This document shows positions 1 to 7,854 of a stretch of DNA of 64,000 bases, piece after piece; the stretch's first letter is position 1, and each line of letters opens with the position of its first letter. The DNA is taken from assembly GCF_018618475.1 (NCBI RefSeq), contig NZ_JACSMD010000001.1:558001-622000 (forward strand), written 5' to 3'. This DNA comes from Exiguobacterium sp. s122 (lineage in GTDB: Bacteria > Bacillota > Bacilli > Exiguobacteriales > Exiguobacteriaceae). The notes under the pieces are model-generated. The model was not told the origin of the DNA and searched no databases. It saw only the letters and a program-made list of their open reading frames with translations. A program made the translations under genes and the position numbers.

Positions 1-1
1 T

Positions 2-82
2 CAAATCATGAAACAGACGAAAGGGATGGCGAACCCGGCACTCCTCGATGGCTTGTTCCACGAAGAGATTGCCAAACGCTGA
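2..82 (+). CDS. gatB: Aspartyl/glutamyl-tRNA amidotransferase subunit B, C-terminal end (partial)
   Basis: Only the last 26 codons are in the window; the gene begins before base 1. The reading frame ends at TGA 80-82. The tail contains MKQTKGMANPALLDGL and ends EEIAKR, which matches the GatB C-terminal helical YqeY-like domain (family knowledge: a K-T-K-G-x-A-N-P pattern near the end). GatB is part of GatCAB, which amidates misacylated Glu-tRNA(Gln) and Asp-tRNA(Asn). The following dagK and rlmCD genes repeat the order gat-dgkB-rlmCD known from Bacillus, which supports the call. Only the tail is visible, so subunit identity rests on this motif and synteny. Confidence 0.75.
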   Translation, partial: QIMKQTKGMANPALLDGLFHEEIAKR

Positions 83-144
83 CGAAGCGGCGAGGCACTT
101 GTGTCTCGCTTTTCGCTCGATATGAGCAAAGGGAGAGAAAGAGT

Positions 145-1143
145 ATGCAACGGAAACGTGCGCGGGTCATCTATAACCCGACATCAGGAAAAGAAGTGAT
201 CAAACGGGAGCTCCCGTACATCTTGAACCGCTTAGAGGATGCGGGTTATGAGACGTCGACGTACGCGACGAAAGCGATCGGCGACGCGACGCTCGAAGCC
301 GTTCGAGCCGCGGAGGCCGATTTCGATTTGATTATCGCAGCCGGTGGAGACGGGACATTGAATGAGGTCATTTCAGGACTCGCACCGCTCGAGACGCGTC
401 CGACGATTGGGCTCATTCCGGTCGGGACGACGAACGACTTCGCTCGTGCGATGCGCATCCCGTTAAGCGTCGTCGGGGCGCTCGACGTCATCTGTGACGG
501 CTTCGAGATGCCGGTCGACCTCGGGGAGATTGAAGGGGAGAAGGGGGACATCCACTACTTCATCAACATCGCCGGCGGCGGCATCATGACCGAGTTATCG
601 TACGAAGTGCCATCAAAGCTGAAGACGGCGCTCGGTCAGCTCGCCTATTACGTCAAAGGGATGGAGAAGTTACCGCTCATTAAACCGACGTATATCGAGC
701 TCGAGCACGACGAAGGGACGTTCAGCGGCGAGGTGATGATTTTCCTCACGTCGAACTCGAACTCGGTCGGTGGTTTTGAGAAGATTTCTCCGCACGCGTC
801 ACTCAATGACGGGCTGTTCGATTTGTTTATCTTACGAAAATGTAACTTGTTCGAGTTTATCCATGTCGTCCGCCTACTTTTACGGGGCGAGCACTTGTCG
901 AGCCCGCTCGTCGAGCACGTCAAGACGAGCCGCGTCCGGATGAAGACGACGGAACCGATGAGTCTCAATATTGACGGGGAGTACGGGGGGGAGTGCACCG
1001 GTGAGATGCGGAACTTGTTCCGTCACTTGACGGTGCTCGCCCCGAACGCGCGCATTCGTGAGATGGAAGACTTGAACGCCCAATACGAGCGCGAACAGAT
1101 GATCAAACAGCTGTTCACCGTGTCAATCGAGAAAGCAGAATGA
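145..1143 (+). CDS. dagK: Diacylglycerol kinase (DgkB type)
   Basis: This 332-residue cytoplasmic lipid kinase phosphorylates diacylglycerol to phosphatidic acid, recycling the diacylglycerol released during lipoteichoic acid synthesis. The N-terminal nucleotide-binding half shows NPTSGKE (residues 11-17), GGDGTLNEV (67-75) and GTTNDFARAM, the hallmarks of the DAGK catalytic domain. Length is usual for DgkB. The start has a purine-rich site GGGAGAGAAAGAG directly upstream. It lies 62 bases after gatB, and its own hairpin terminator follows at 1148. A YegS/BmrU-type lipid kinase is the only alternative; the gatB-rlmCD context favours DgkB. Confidence 0.93.
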   Translation: MQRKRARVIYNPTSGKEVIKRELPYILNRLEDAGYETSTYATKAIGDATLEAVRAAEADFDLIIAAGGDGTLNEVISGLAPLETRPTIGLIPVGTTNDFARAMRIPLSVVGALDVICDGFEMPVDLGEIEGEKGDIHYFINIAGGGIMTELSYEVPSKLKTALGQLAYYVKGMEKLPLIKPTYIELEHDEGTFSGEVMIFLTSNSNSVGGFEKISPHASLNDGLFDLFILRKCNLFEFIHVVRLLLRGEHLSSPLVEHVKTSRVRMKTTEPMSLNIDGEYGGECTGEMRNLFRHLTVLAPNARIREMEDLNAQYEREQMIKQLFTVSIEKAE

Positions 1144-1147
1144 ATCG

Positions 1148-1176
1148 GCTCGGCGTGGCGCACACGCCGAGCTTTT
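1148..1176 (+). terminator. Rho-independent terminator after dagK
   Basis: A 10-bp stem, GCTCGGCGTG (1148-1157) with CACGCCGAGC (1163-1172), is followed by TTTTCGTT. It starts 5 bases after the dagK stop. Confidence 0.8.
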
Positions 1177-1239
1177 CGTTCGCTTGGAACGGGTATGAAC
1201 CAATACACACTATTTTTTGAATCGGGAAAGGAGAGACTC

Positions 1240-2601
1240 ATGTTACCAGTCCAAAAAAATGACCGTCTCGACGTCCACATCCACGACCTCACACACGAAG
1301 GCGCGGGCGTGGCACGCGTCGACGGTTACACGTTGTTCGTCCCGAACGCACTTCCGGGAGAGACCGTGGAGATCGTCGTGACGAAGACGAATAAACAGTA
1401 CGGGTTCGCCCGCTTGATCGATGTGAAGCAAGCGAGTGCGGACCGCGTCGAGCCACCGTGCCCGATTTTCTATCAGTGCGGGGGCTGTCAGCTCCAACAC
1501 TTCAGCTACGACGGCCAGCTCCGCCAAAAACGGGACCGTGTCGTCGATGCGTTGAAGCGCCTCGGCCAATTCGATGTGCCCGTCCACGAGACGATCGGCA
1601 TGCCGGAACCATGGCGTTACCGCAACAAGGCGCAAGTGCCGTTCAAAGACGAGGCCGGCCGCCTCGTCGCCGGTTTCTATCGTCCACGTTCGCACGATAT
1701 CGTCGAGATGAAGGAATGTATTATCCAAGACGAGCGCAACGATGAGGCCGTCCAAGTCGTCCGTGACGTGCTCGCGGCGCACGGTGTGCCGGCATACGAT
1801 GAGAAGACCGGGCGCGGCGTCATCCGCCACGTCATGGCCCGTTACGGCTACCATTCGGGTGAATTGATGATCGTCCTCATCACGAAGACGACGAAAATCA
1901 AAGGCGTGAATGAGATTGTCGCCGACATCTTGAAACGTCTGCCGAACGTGACGTCGATCATGCAAAACGTCAACCCGGACAAGACGAACGTCATCTTAGG
2001 GTCGACGAACAAATTGTTATATGGCCATGAGACGATTGAGGATAAGATCGGTGGATTGACGTTCACGATTTCCCCGCACTCGTTCTTCCAGGTCAACCCG
2101 GTCCAGACGGAGAAACTGTACGGCAAGGCGCTCGAATACGCGCAACTCACGGGGACGGAACAAGTCGTCGACGCCTATTGCGGCATCGGGACGATCAGTC
2201 TGTTCCTCGCCCGGAAAGCGGCGCACGTGTACGGCGTCGAAGTCGTACCGGAAGCGATCGAGGACGCGAAACAGAACGCGCTTGTCAATGAAATCGACAA
2301 CGTGACGTACGCGTGTGGCGCGGCAGAAGATGTGTTGCCACAGTGGAAGAAGGATGGCATCAATCCGGACGTCATCGTCGTCGACCCGCCACGTAAAGGT
2401 TGTGCCGAGTCGTTCCTCGAGACGATGGTCGAGATGGCACCGAAGCGGATCGTTTACGTGTCGTGTAACGTCGCGACGCAAGCGCGCGATATGCGTTACC
2501 TCGCCGACCGTGGCTACAAATTAGTCGAAGTCACCCCAGTCGACATGTTCCCGCATACGGCGCATGTGGAGACGGTGGCGTGGTTAGAAAAAGTGGAATA
2601 A
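1240..2601 (+). CDS. rlmCD: 23S rRNA (uracil-C5) methyltransferase RlmCD
   Basis: SAM-dependent methyltransferase of the TrmA/RumA family. In Bacillus the single enzyme modifies U747 and U1939 of 23S rRNA. An N-terminal TRAM domain spans about residues 5-62. Four cysteines, C74, C80, C83 and C160, match the [4Fe-4S] ligand pattern of the family. The SAM-binding motif is DAYCGIGTISLFLA, followed by VVDPPRKGC, and the catalytic cysteine is in VYVSCNV (C409). The start is ATG 1240, behind GGAAAGGAGAG; an in-frame ATG 45 bases upstream lacks a ribosome site. The 453-residue product is of normal length. It sits downstream of dagK as in Bacillus. Confidence 0.93.
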   Translation: MLPVQKNDRLDVHIHDLTHEGAGVARVDGYTLFVPNALPGETVEIVVTKTNKQYGFARLIDVKQASADRVEPPCPIFYQCGGCQLQHFSYDGQLRQKRDRVVDALKRLGQFDVPVHETIGMPEPWRYRNKAQVPFKDEAGRLVAGFYRPRSHDIVEMKECIIQDERNDEAVQVVRDVLAAHGVPAYDEKTGRGVIRHVMARYGYHSGELMIVLITKTTKIKGVNEIVADILKRLPNVTSIMQNVNPDKTNVILGSTNKLLYGHETIEDKIGGLTFTISPHSFFQVNPVQTEKLYGKALEYAQLTGTEQVVDAYCGIGTISLFLARKAAHVYGVEVVPEAIEDAKQNALVNEIDNVTYACGAAEDVLPQWKKDGINPDVIVVDPPRKGCAESFLETMVEMAPKRIVYVSCNVATQARDMRYLADRGYKLVEVTPVDMFPHTAHVETVAWLEKVE

Positions 2602-2615
2602 GCTGAATGTAGATG

Positions 2616-2647
2616 AACCTTCGGATGTAAACTTCGAAGGTTTTTTT
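2616..2647 (+). terminator. Rho-independent terminator after rlmCD
   Basis: Stem AACCTTCG (2616-2623) with CGAAGGTT (2635-2642), running into seven T residues. The sequence in front, GATGAACCTT, recurs at two other terminators in the window. Confidence 0.85.
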
Positions 2648-2785
2648 GTACATTTGTTTAGAAACTAGGACGTGATGAAGAAGTGTTGTCATCATTCAGC
2701 GTGAACAAGGGAATAGGATAACGATTGACCGCCATATGGAGATGGGACTAGTTATAAACTTGATTTCCGAAGGAGGAAACTCGGT

Positions 2786-3259
2786 TTGAAATCATTGAAT
2801 GCGTTGATTCGAGTGTACACATCGACCGTCCAACAAGGCGACGTACCGCTTGCTTATCGAAGCATCCTTGAGTTCATGGGACGGTTGAGATCTCGCTTCA
2901 TGAAGAGCGGATACGAGGTGAGCGGTCTCTACCCGGGCTATATGGATATGTCGTATGTCGCTGTGAACACATCACGTTTGAAGGAGCACGGACTTAAAAT
3001 CGCCGTCGTCTATCTCCATGCGACCGGGCAGTTTAAAGTATAGTTGTCCGCTCGCAATCGGATGTTAATTGAACAGTACGCGACAACTTTCCAAGCAATC
3101 TCGGGTTTCCATGATGACCAAAACCGAGATGCCATCATCGAGCGGACGTTGACGCCAACGCCAAATTTTGATGAGCCGGAGCAGTTGGCTGAATTGATTG
3201 AGCGGGAAGTCGAACGGTTCATTCAAGATGTGGAAACAACACTCGAGGGAGGGCGCTGA
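2786..3259 (+). pseudogene. DUF7000-type protein interrupted by an in-frame amber codon
   Basis: The frame opens with TTG 2786 behind a GGAGG site (AAGGAGGAAACTCG), runs 85 codons and meets TAG at 3041-3043. It then continues in the same frame, without shift, to TGA 3257-3259. The halves joined give a protein of about 157 residues resembling the DUF7000 family, with N-terminal features GLYPGYMDMSY and LKIAVVYLH. In that family a tryptophan follows the F-x-V segment, so TAG replacing TGG is the simplest reading. A TTG codon lies right after the stop, but no ribosome site is visible for restart. The function of DUF7000 is unknown. The next gene overlaps by one base (TGATG). Family assignment is from memory and moderately sure; the in-frame stop is directly visible. 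Confidence 0.65.
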
Positions 3260-3816
3260 TGGATTGGATGACCGAAGTAGAACTGAGACTGAAGCGCGGC
3301 AATCAACTTTTATTTGCGAAAGACAGTGCGCTTCTAAACGATTTGAATGAGGTGATTCAAGCGCAGAACCGCCGCACGCTGGTGTTATGGGCGTTTGAGT
3401 TGGCCGATGAGGCCGTTCAAGCGCTATCTGAGCGCTACCCGGATGAAACGAGACTGAAAACCGCGGTCCAATTGTCTAGAGCGTGGGCTGCGGGCAACGT
3501 GAAGATGACCGTCGCAAAACAAGCGATTTTGCAGACCCATGCTGTGGCGAAAGAACTTGATTCGCTTGAAGATCAAGCCTTGTGCCACGCCATCGGACAA
3601 GCTTGCAGCGTCGTTCATACTCGAGGGCACGCGCTAGGTTTTCCAATCTATGAGCTGACTGCGCTCGTTCGTCATCACGGTGTACCGGATTGTCGGCCCA
3701 TCATCGAAGCACGAATGAAGCACTATATGGAGCGGATTGAATATTGGCGCGCGCGAACCACTGAGTATAAGTGGGCCACGTTCATGATGAAAGACAACAG
3801 CACATCTCAAGGATGA
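3259..3816 (+). CDS. Imm-5-like putative immunity protein
   Basis: This 185-residue soluble, alpha-helical protein overlaps the preceding frame by one base (TGATG), so translation is probably coupled. Its pattern resembles proteins annotated as Imm-5-like putative immunity proteins: LWAFELADEAVQAL followed by Y-P-D-E, a central helix RAWAAGNVKMTVAKQA, and a His-rich stretch with AIGQACSVVHTRGHALGF. These families were named from toxin-immunity loci, but many members, including this one, have no recognisable toxin beside them. No signal peptide or membrane segment is seen. A terminator begins at the stop codon. The role here is unknown; the link to the broken DUF7000 gene is the only contextual clue. 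Confidence 0.6.
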   Translation: MDWMTEVELRLKRGNQLLFAKDSALLNDLNEVIQAQNRRTLVLWAFELADEAVQALSERYPDETRLKTAVQLSRAWAAGNVKMTVAKQAILQTHAVAKELDSLEDQALCHAIGQACSVVHTRGHALGFPIYELTALVRHHGVPDCRPIIEARMKHYMERIEYWRARTTEYKWATFMMKDNSTSQG

Positions 3817-3847
3817 ACCTTTCAATCGTGGATGATTGGAGGTTTTT
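3816..3847 (+). terminator. Rho-independent terminator after the Imm-5-like gene
   Basis: Stem AACCTTTCAATC (3816-3827) with GATTGGAGGTT (3834-3844), with a small internal mismatch, followed by a T run. Confidence 0.7.
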
Positions 3848-3853
3848 GCTTCG

Positions 3854-4414
3854 TCATGACCAGAACGAGCGAGCAGAGAAGCGACGCTTTGAGGCTTGTA
3901 GTGTCAAGCCGCTTCGCTCGGCGATTTCCTCGACGGCCTGGTCGACTGTAAGGTGATCGGTCTCGATTTTATCATGTGTGATGTCGTGACGAAAGGCGTG
4001 GAGACAGCGGTCGATTTGTGCCTTGCCCCACGAATTGAACCATTCGAAGCGCTTATTCAATCGTCTTACGAGTGTCCGCTTATCGGCGTGGAGAATATAA
4101 TGGTCGACCCGAATCCCGTCACATTGTAGGGTTCCAATGATTTCATCGTAGTAGAGCTGGTCCACGAGCGTCATCGGGACGATGACTACGCCATCGTATG
4201 AACGGGCAATCTTCGCCAACATCTCAACATTGAATGCCCGCCATTCCGGATGATGTTGGAAATCGGCCAGTTGCATGTCTTTGGGCAGATTGTCGCGAAT
4301 GAAAAAGCCGACTTGTTCCGGGTCATAGATAAACGCGTTCGGTAACCGTTTTTGCAATTGTTTGGCGGCTGTCGTTTTTCCTGATCCGAAAGCGCCGTTG
4401 ATCCAAACGATCAT
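3854..4414 (-). CDS. P-loop AAA-type kinase, TmrB-like
   Basis: This 186-residue ATP-binding protein opens with MIVWINGAFGSGKTT, a Walker A motif at residues 7-14, followed by a short kinase-like core (YDPEQVGFFIRDNL, VVIVPMTLV, LHADKRTLVRRL). The arrangement resembles TmrB, the tunicamycin-resistance ATP-binding protein of B. subtilis, and related shikimate-kinase-like proteins, usually about 180-200 residues. The start is ATG at 4414 (complement), preceded by GAAAGGATGG. An upstream in-frame start at 4522 would read through the neighbouring terminator and was rejected. It is monocistronic between two terminators. TmrB function is not proven; a generic small-molecule kinase is possible. Confidence 0.65.
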   Translation of the reverse strand: MIVWINGAFGSGKTTAAKQLQKRLPNAFIYDPEQVGFFIRDNLPKDMQLADFQHHPEWRAFNVEMLAKIARSYDGVVIVPMTLVDQLYYDEIIGTLQCDGIRVDHYILHADKRTLVRRLNKRFEWFNSWGKAQIDRCLHAFRHDITHDKIETDHLTVDQAVEEIAERSGLTLQASKRRFSARSFWS

Positions 4415-4478
4415 CTTTATCCATCCTTTCAAAATACTTTCTGTATTACCATTCTGATTGGTTTGATGATTGTCCTGT

Positions 4479-4515
4479 AAAAAATAAAAAAGACGGACTA
4501 TCACGCAGTCCGTCT
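4479..4515 (-). terminator. Terminator of the DUF5692 gene (minus strand)
   Basis: Read on the minus strand, AGACGGACT and AGTCCGTCT form a 9-bp stem followed by TTTTTATTTTTT. It separates the membrane-protein gene at 4525 from the TmrB-like gene. Confidence 0.85.
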
Positions 4516-4524
4516 GTCTCATAT

Positions 4525-5484
4525 TTACAGCACTCTACTGGCCGCAGTTTCCTGTTCAGAAACAGTGTCTTCACGCATCGCGTTGATTTCTTTATACTCG
4601 TTCGTATCTTTCCACAATTCATCTTTCAATGGATTGAGTTTGTATTTGACGATTCGCGTCACTTGCCAGACGGCGAGGACGACGTTCAGTGCCAAACTGA
4701 GCAGGGCGATCGTCCAGTTCGCTGCCGGGTTGTATGACACACTCACATTGAACGTGCTACCGACAGCAAAGAAGTAAGGGAACGTCATGACCCACATCAT
4801 CCAAAACGAGAGCGTCTGGGCACGGTTTTGCATCCATGTACCTTTTGCCCATAAGAGTACGGGCACTGTCGCAGCGATGTTCAAAGCGAAACCTGAGTAA
4901 AAAGCGTTACCCGGTGCACATGAATAGACGTAGGCGATGTTCCAAACACCATAGGCGATAATCCATAGCTTCGTCTGGTCGGGCCAGAGCATGTCTTTTT
5001 TCTTACCAGATGTGGCAAAAATACCGACCCAGCCACAGATGAGAACCAAGTTCAAGATTCCCGCGACGGCGTTCACGTAGTTCCAACCGCCCGAGATGTA
5101 GTACATCCCATCGACCATACCTTCAAATCCCATGATACCGACTTGGAACTCTCGAACGACGGCCTCGGCGATGTTGAGTGCCAAAATACCTGGGACGAGT
5201 ATCAAGTACCATGGATGTTTCTTATGATAATCCGTGAAACGGATGACCATGTAAATCAAACTTCCGGCTAATGCTGAATACACTTTCACCCAATGGAACC
5301 ACGAGGTGATTTCAGGATCGGCGGTGAAAAACCAAATCGGGGTCAAGGCGATCGGTACGGCCATGAACATGAAGATACTCGCTTTTTTGCTAGATCGGAC
5401 GATTTCATTCAACCCGATCAATAGACCGAATACGACGAACCACATCACGACATTGTACCAAGGGATAGACTCAAAGAAGAACAT
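4525..5484 (-). CDS. DUF5692-like multi-pass membrane protein
   Basis: This 319-residue integral membrane protein has about nine hydrophobic helices. The first is WYNVVMWFVVFGLLIGL, and others include WYLILVPGILALNIAEAVV and WTIALLSLALNVVLAVW. A charged cytoplasmic tail runs from about residue 280. The N-terminus (FFFESIPWYNVVMWFV) and overall plan resemble the DUF5692 family, which has no assigned function. The start at 5484 follows AAAGGAGCG; an in-frame start 69 bases further out lies inside the putative operator and was rejected. It is divergent from a TetR regulator, with a near-perfect palindrome between them, so it is probably repressed by that TetR protein (inference). Confidence 0.6.
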   Translation of the reverse strand: MFFFESIPWYNVVMWFVVFGLLIGLNEIVRSSKKASIFMFMAVPIALTPIWFFTADPEITSWFHWVKVYSALAGSLIYMVIRFTDYHKKHPWYLILVPGILALNIAEAVVREFQVGIMGFEGMVDGMYYISGGWNYVNAVAGILNLVLICGWVGIFATSGKKKDMLWPDQTKLWIIAYGVWNIAYVYSCAPGNAFYSGFALNIAATVPVLLWAKGTWMQNRAQTLSFWMMWVMTFPYFFAVGSTFNVSVSYNPAANWTIALLSLALNVVLAVWQVTRIVKYKLNPLKDELWKDTNEYKEINAMREDTVSEQETAASRVL

Positions 5485-5550
5485 CGATAACGCTCCTTTC
5501 ATTTCTAAAGGATAGTGATGAAGCAACGATGAAAAGATGATGTCACTAAA

Positions 5551-5570
5551 CATACCGAACGTTCGTTATG
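5551..5570. promoter_or_regulatory. Putative TetR operator
   Basis: A 20-bp inverted repeat, CATA-C-CGAACGTTCG-T-TATG, has a perfect 10-bp centre (5556-5565) and a single mismatched pair further out. It lies between the divergent DUF5692 and tetR genes, upstream of the DUF5692 start. TetR dimers usually bind palindromes of this size. Confidence 0.6.
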
Positions 5571-5701
5571 TTTATGTGAAAAGTGTAACAAATTAATGAA
5601 AGCGTTGTCAATATGATTTGGCACGTCACGGTGACATGTCATAATTTGGACAAATCATTATGATATAATTAGCCATTATTACGTGAGGAGCGTCGGAGCA
5701 T

Positions 5702-6298
5702 ATGATGAACGAAGGAAAACAAAAGATATTAGAAGCGGCGCGAGCGACGATTATCGAAAACGGGATTCAAGGTACGACGCTTCGGGGAATCGCAAAAAAA
5801 GCAGGGTTTAGCACGGGCGCGATCTATCATTATTACAGTTCGAAAGAGGCCATTCTGTATGACGTGATGGACGAAGGATTAGGTGAGATTCGACGAATCG
5901 CGACCATCTCGATTGAAGACAAGAAAGAGGCCCGCGAAATCATTCAAGAAATCTTCGATGGGATGCAAGACCGACTCAAAAAAGATGCGGAAAGCCGTTT
6001 GCAGTTTTATTTGGCCCATGAGGCGATGCTCGGGAATGTGGAGTTACAAAATAAGTTTAAGGAAAAATATGAGGATTGGATCAATCGCGTCGAAGCCATC
6101 TTTGTGAGAGCGTACGGCGTTGAACGCGGACCTTCGACGAGAGCGGTCGCCGCATGGACGATGGCGGCAATTGATGGGATGGTGCTCCAAACGTTATTGA
6201 ATGTTCAAGTCGTCGAGTCTGTTCATACGAATCGTATACTGGAGTATTTGCTGCAGGACGGGTTTTCACACTTCTTTAAACTCATCGAAAATGAATAG
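5702..6298 (+). CDS. TetR/AcrR family transcriptional regulator
   Basis: This 198-residue DNA-binding repressor has an N-terminal TetR helix-turn-helix (about residues 10-55) with TLRGIAKKAGFSTGAIYHYY followed by SSKEAILYDV, the family signature. The C-terminal ligand-binding half is helical and variable. ATG 5702 is followed by a second ATG; the site GTGAGGAGCG lies upstream, so either could serve. A TATAAT box occurs about 35 bases before the start. It is divergent to the DUF5692 membrane protein and most likely controls it and itself. The ligand cannot be told from sequence. Confidence 0.88.
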   Translation: MMNEGKQKILEAARATIIENGIQGTTLRGIAKKAGFSTGAIYHYYSSKEAILYDVMDEGLGEIRRIATISIEDKKEAREIIQEIFDGMQDRLKKDAESRLQFYLAHEAMLGNVELQNKFKEKYEDWINRVEAIFVRAYGVERGPSTRAVAAWTMAAIDGMVLQTLLNVQVVESVHTNRILEYLLQDGFSHFFKLIENE

Positions 6299-6324
6299 CG
6301 CATAGATTCTTGAAGTATTGTCAG

Positions 6325-6353
6325 TTGATACATTCCCGCGTCCATAATAAGAT
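6325..6353 (+). promoter_or_regulatory. Candidate sigma-A promoter of the dihydrouridine synthase gene
   Basis: TTGATA (6325-6330), a 17-bp spacer and TAAGAT (6348-6353), ending 45 bases before the start codon. Confidence 0.5.
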
Positions 6354-6398
6354 AGATAAAGTGATTTTATTGGATTGACTACGAAAGGGAATGATTTT

Positions 6399-7406
6399 AT
6401 GAACGAAAACTTCTGGCGCGACCTTCCGCGTCCATTCTTTATACTTGCCCCGATGGAAGACGTGACCGATGTCGTCTTCCGCCACGTCGTCGCCCATGCC
6501 GGCCGACCTGACGTCTTTTTCACCGAGTTCGCGAACTCGGACAGCTACTGTCATCCGGAAGGGAAAGGCAGCCTGCGTGGACGCTTGACGTTCACTGAGG
6601 ACGAGCAGCCGATGGTCGCCCACATTTGGGGCGATAACCCGGACTACTTCCGCGAGATGAGCATCGGTATGGCCGAGATGGGCTATAAAGGCCTCGACAT
6701 CAACATGGGTTGCCCGGTGCCGAACGTGGCGAAGCGCGGGAAAGGGAGCGGGCTCATCCTCCGTCCTGACGTCGCGGCGGAACTCATCCAAGCGGCGAAA
6801 GCTGGTGGGATCCCAGTCAGCGTCAAGACACGTCTCGGATTCGCGAAGCTCGACGAGTGGCGCGACTGGTTGACGCATCTCTTGAAGCAAGACATCGCCA
6901 ACTTGTCGATTCACTTGCGCACACGCAACGAGATGAGTAAAGTCGACGCGCACTGGGAGATGATCCCGGATATCGTCAAATTGCGTGACGAGATCGCGCC
7001 GGACACACTGATCACGATTAACGGTGACATCCTCGACCGTCAGATGGGGTTAGAACTCGTCGAGAAGTATGGCGTCGACGGCGTCATGATTGGTCGCGGG
7101 ATTTTCAAGAACCCGTTCGCGTTCGAGAAAGAGCCGCGTGAGCATTCGATGGAAGAGTACCTCGACTTGCTTCGTCTCCAACTCGATTTGCAAGACAAGT
7201 TCCAAGAAGAAGTGCCGCGTTCGATTTCAAACTTGCACCGCTTCTTCAAGATTTACGTGAAAGGGTTCCGCGGGGCGAGTGATCTCCGTGTGAAGCTCAT
7301 GGACACGAAATCGACGGACGAAGTACGTATGCACCTCGATGCGTTCGTTGAGAACTATCATAAAGAAGAAGCCGCGCTTGCCGAAGCCGCGACAGCAATC
7401 GAATAA
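6399..7406 (+). CDS. tRNA-dihydrouridine synthase
   Basis: This 335-residue flavoenzyme reduces uridine to dihydrouridine in tRNA using FMN and NADPH. The N-terminal TIM barrel starts with [11 protein letters not shown], the usual Dus FMN-binding opening. The signature [11 protein letters not shown] carries the catalytic cysteine C105, and the FMN phosphate-binding segment is [15 protein letters not shown]. The C-terminal helical tRNA-binding domain follows from about residue 240. The start is ATG 6399 after GAAAGGGAATG; an earlier in-frame ACG/ATG stretch has no better site. It is a single-gene unit with its own promoter and terminator. Which tRNA position it modifies is not evident. Confidence 0.9.
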   Translation: MNENFWRDLPRPFFILAPMEDVTDVVFRHVVAHAGRPDVFFTEFANSDSYCHPEGKGSLRGRLTFTEDEQPMVAHIWGDNPDYFREMSIGMAEMGYKGLDINMGCPVPNVAKRGKGSGLILRPDVAAELIQAAKAGGIPVSVKTRLGFAKLDEWRDWLTHLLKQDIANLSIHLRTRNEMSKVDAHWEMIPDIVKLRDEIAPDTLITINGDILDRQMGLELVEKYGVDGVMIGRGIFKNPFAFEKEPREHSMEEYLDLLRLQLDLQDKFQEEVPRSISNLHRFFKIYVKGFRGASDLRVKLMDTKSTDEVRMHLDAFVENYHKEEAALAEAATAIE

Positions 7407-7413
7407 TCTTTTT

Positions 7414-7446
7414 AAGGGATTCAGTGTCTACTGAGTCCCTTTTTTC
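7414..7446 (+). terminator. Terminator after the dihydrouridine synthase gene
   Basis: Stem AAGGGATTCAGT (7414-7425) with ACTGAGTCCCTT (7430-7441), with one G-T pair, and a T run. A nearly identical copy occurs at 14038. Confidence 0.85.
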
Positions 7447-7483
7447 TTGTAGCTAGCCACCAAATTTTAGGATACACTAATTG

Positions 7484-7498
7484 TATCGGTAGCCGATA
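7484..7498. promoter_or_regulatory. Palindrome upstream of the PadR gene
   Basis: TATCGG-TAG-CCGATA is a 6-3-6 perfect inverted repeat located 30 bases before the padR-type start codon. An autoregulatory operator is plausible. It does not match the classic PadR ATGT...ACAT box. Confidence 0.4.
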
Positions 7499-7527
7499 TA
7501 TCGTCTAGCGAAGTAAAGGGGACAATT

Positions 7528-7854
7528 ATGACACAATCAGCAGGAAGCGTCGCTTTGACAGAAGCGGTCTATTACATTTTATTGTCGCTACAAGTCCCGA
7601 GACACGGGTACGGCATCATGCAGTTCGTTCAAGGATTGAGTCATGATCGCGTTCAACTAGCGGCCGGCACGTTGTATGGGGCACTGAATAGTTTAGTCGA
7701 AAAAGAGTGGATTGAGGCAGTGGAAGGGGCGAACGGACGGAAAAAAGAGTATGTCATTACCGTGAAAGGGCAAGCGGTACTCGAAGGAGAGCTTATCCGG
7801 CTTGAGGAACTCGTCGCAAACGGAAAACAGTGGATTGGGGGAGACAAGTCGTGA
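7528..7854 (+). CDS. PadR family transcriptional regulator
   Basis: This 108-residue winged-helix regulator matches the PadR N-terminal domain: YYILLSLQVPRHGYGIMQFV, then AAGTLYGALNSLVEKEWIE, then GRKKEYVITVKGQAVL. It ends soon after the winged helix, with a short C-terminal helix for dimerisation, the usual size for the PadR-s2 type. The start follows AAAGGGGAC. The stop overlaps the next gene by four bases (GTGA). PadR-DUF2812 pairs are widespread in Firmicutes, the regulator normally controlling the pair. A palindrome in front may be its operator. Confidence 0.9.
   Translation: MTQSAGSVALTEAVYYILLSLQVPRHGYGIMQFVQGLSHDRVQLAAGTLYGALNSLVEKEWIEAVEGANGRKKEYVITVKGQAVLEGELIRLEELVANGKQWIGGDKS

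Noticed and set aside
1243-1965. Long minus-strand open frame opposite rlmCD (240 codons)
   Set aside because: It lies entirely within a well-supported gene. Its composition is that of an antisense shadow of GC-rich third positions (many Arg, His, Asp), and no ribosome site is seen.
3044-3259. Separate small gene starting at TTG 3044
   Set aside because: It continues the upstream frame exactly, has no Shine-Dalgarno sequence and matches the second half of the same family; better read as the rest of the broken gene.
6321-6953. Minus-strand open frame of 210 codons opposite the dihydrouridine synthase
   Set aside because: Shadow frame with no ribosome site and His/Val/Arg-rich low-complexity composition; the plus-strand gene has all catalytic motifs.
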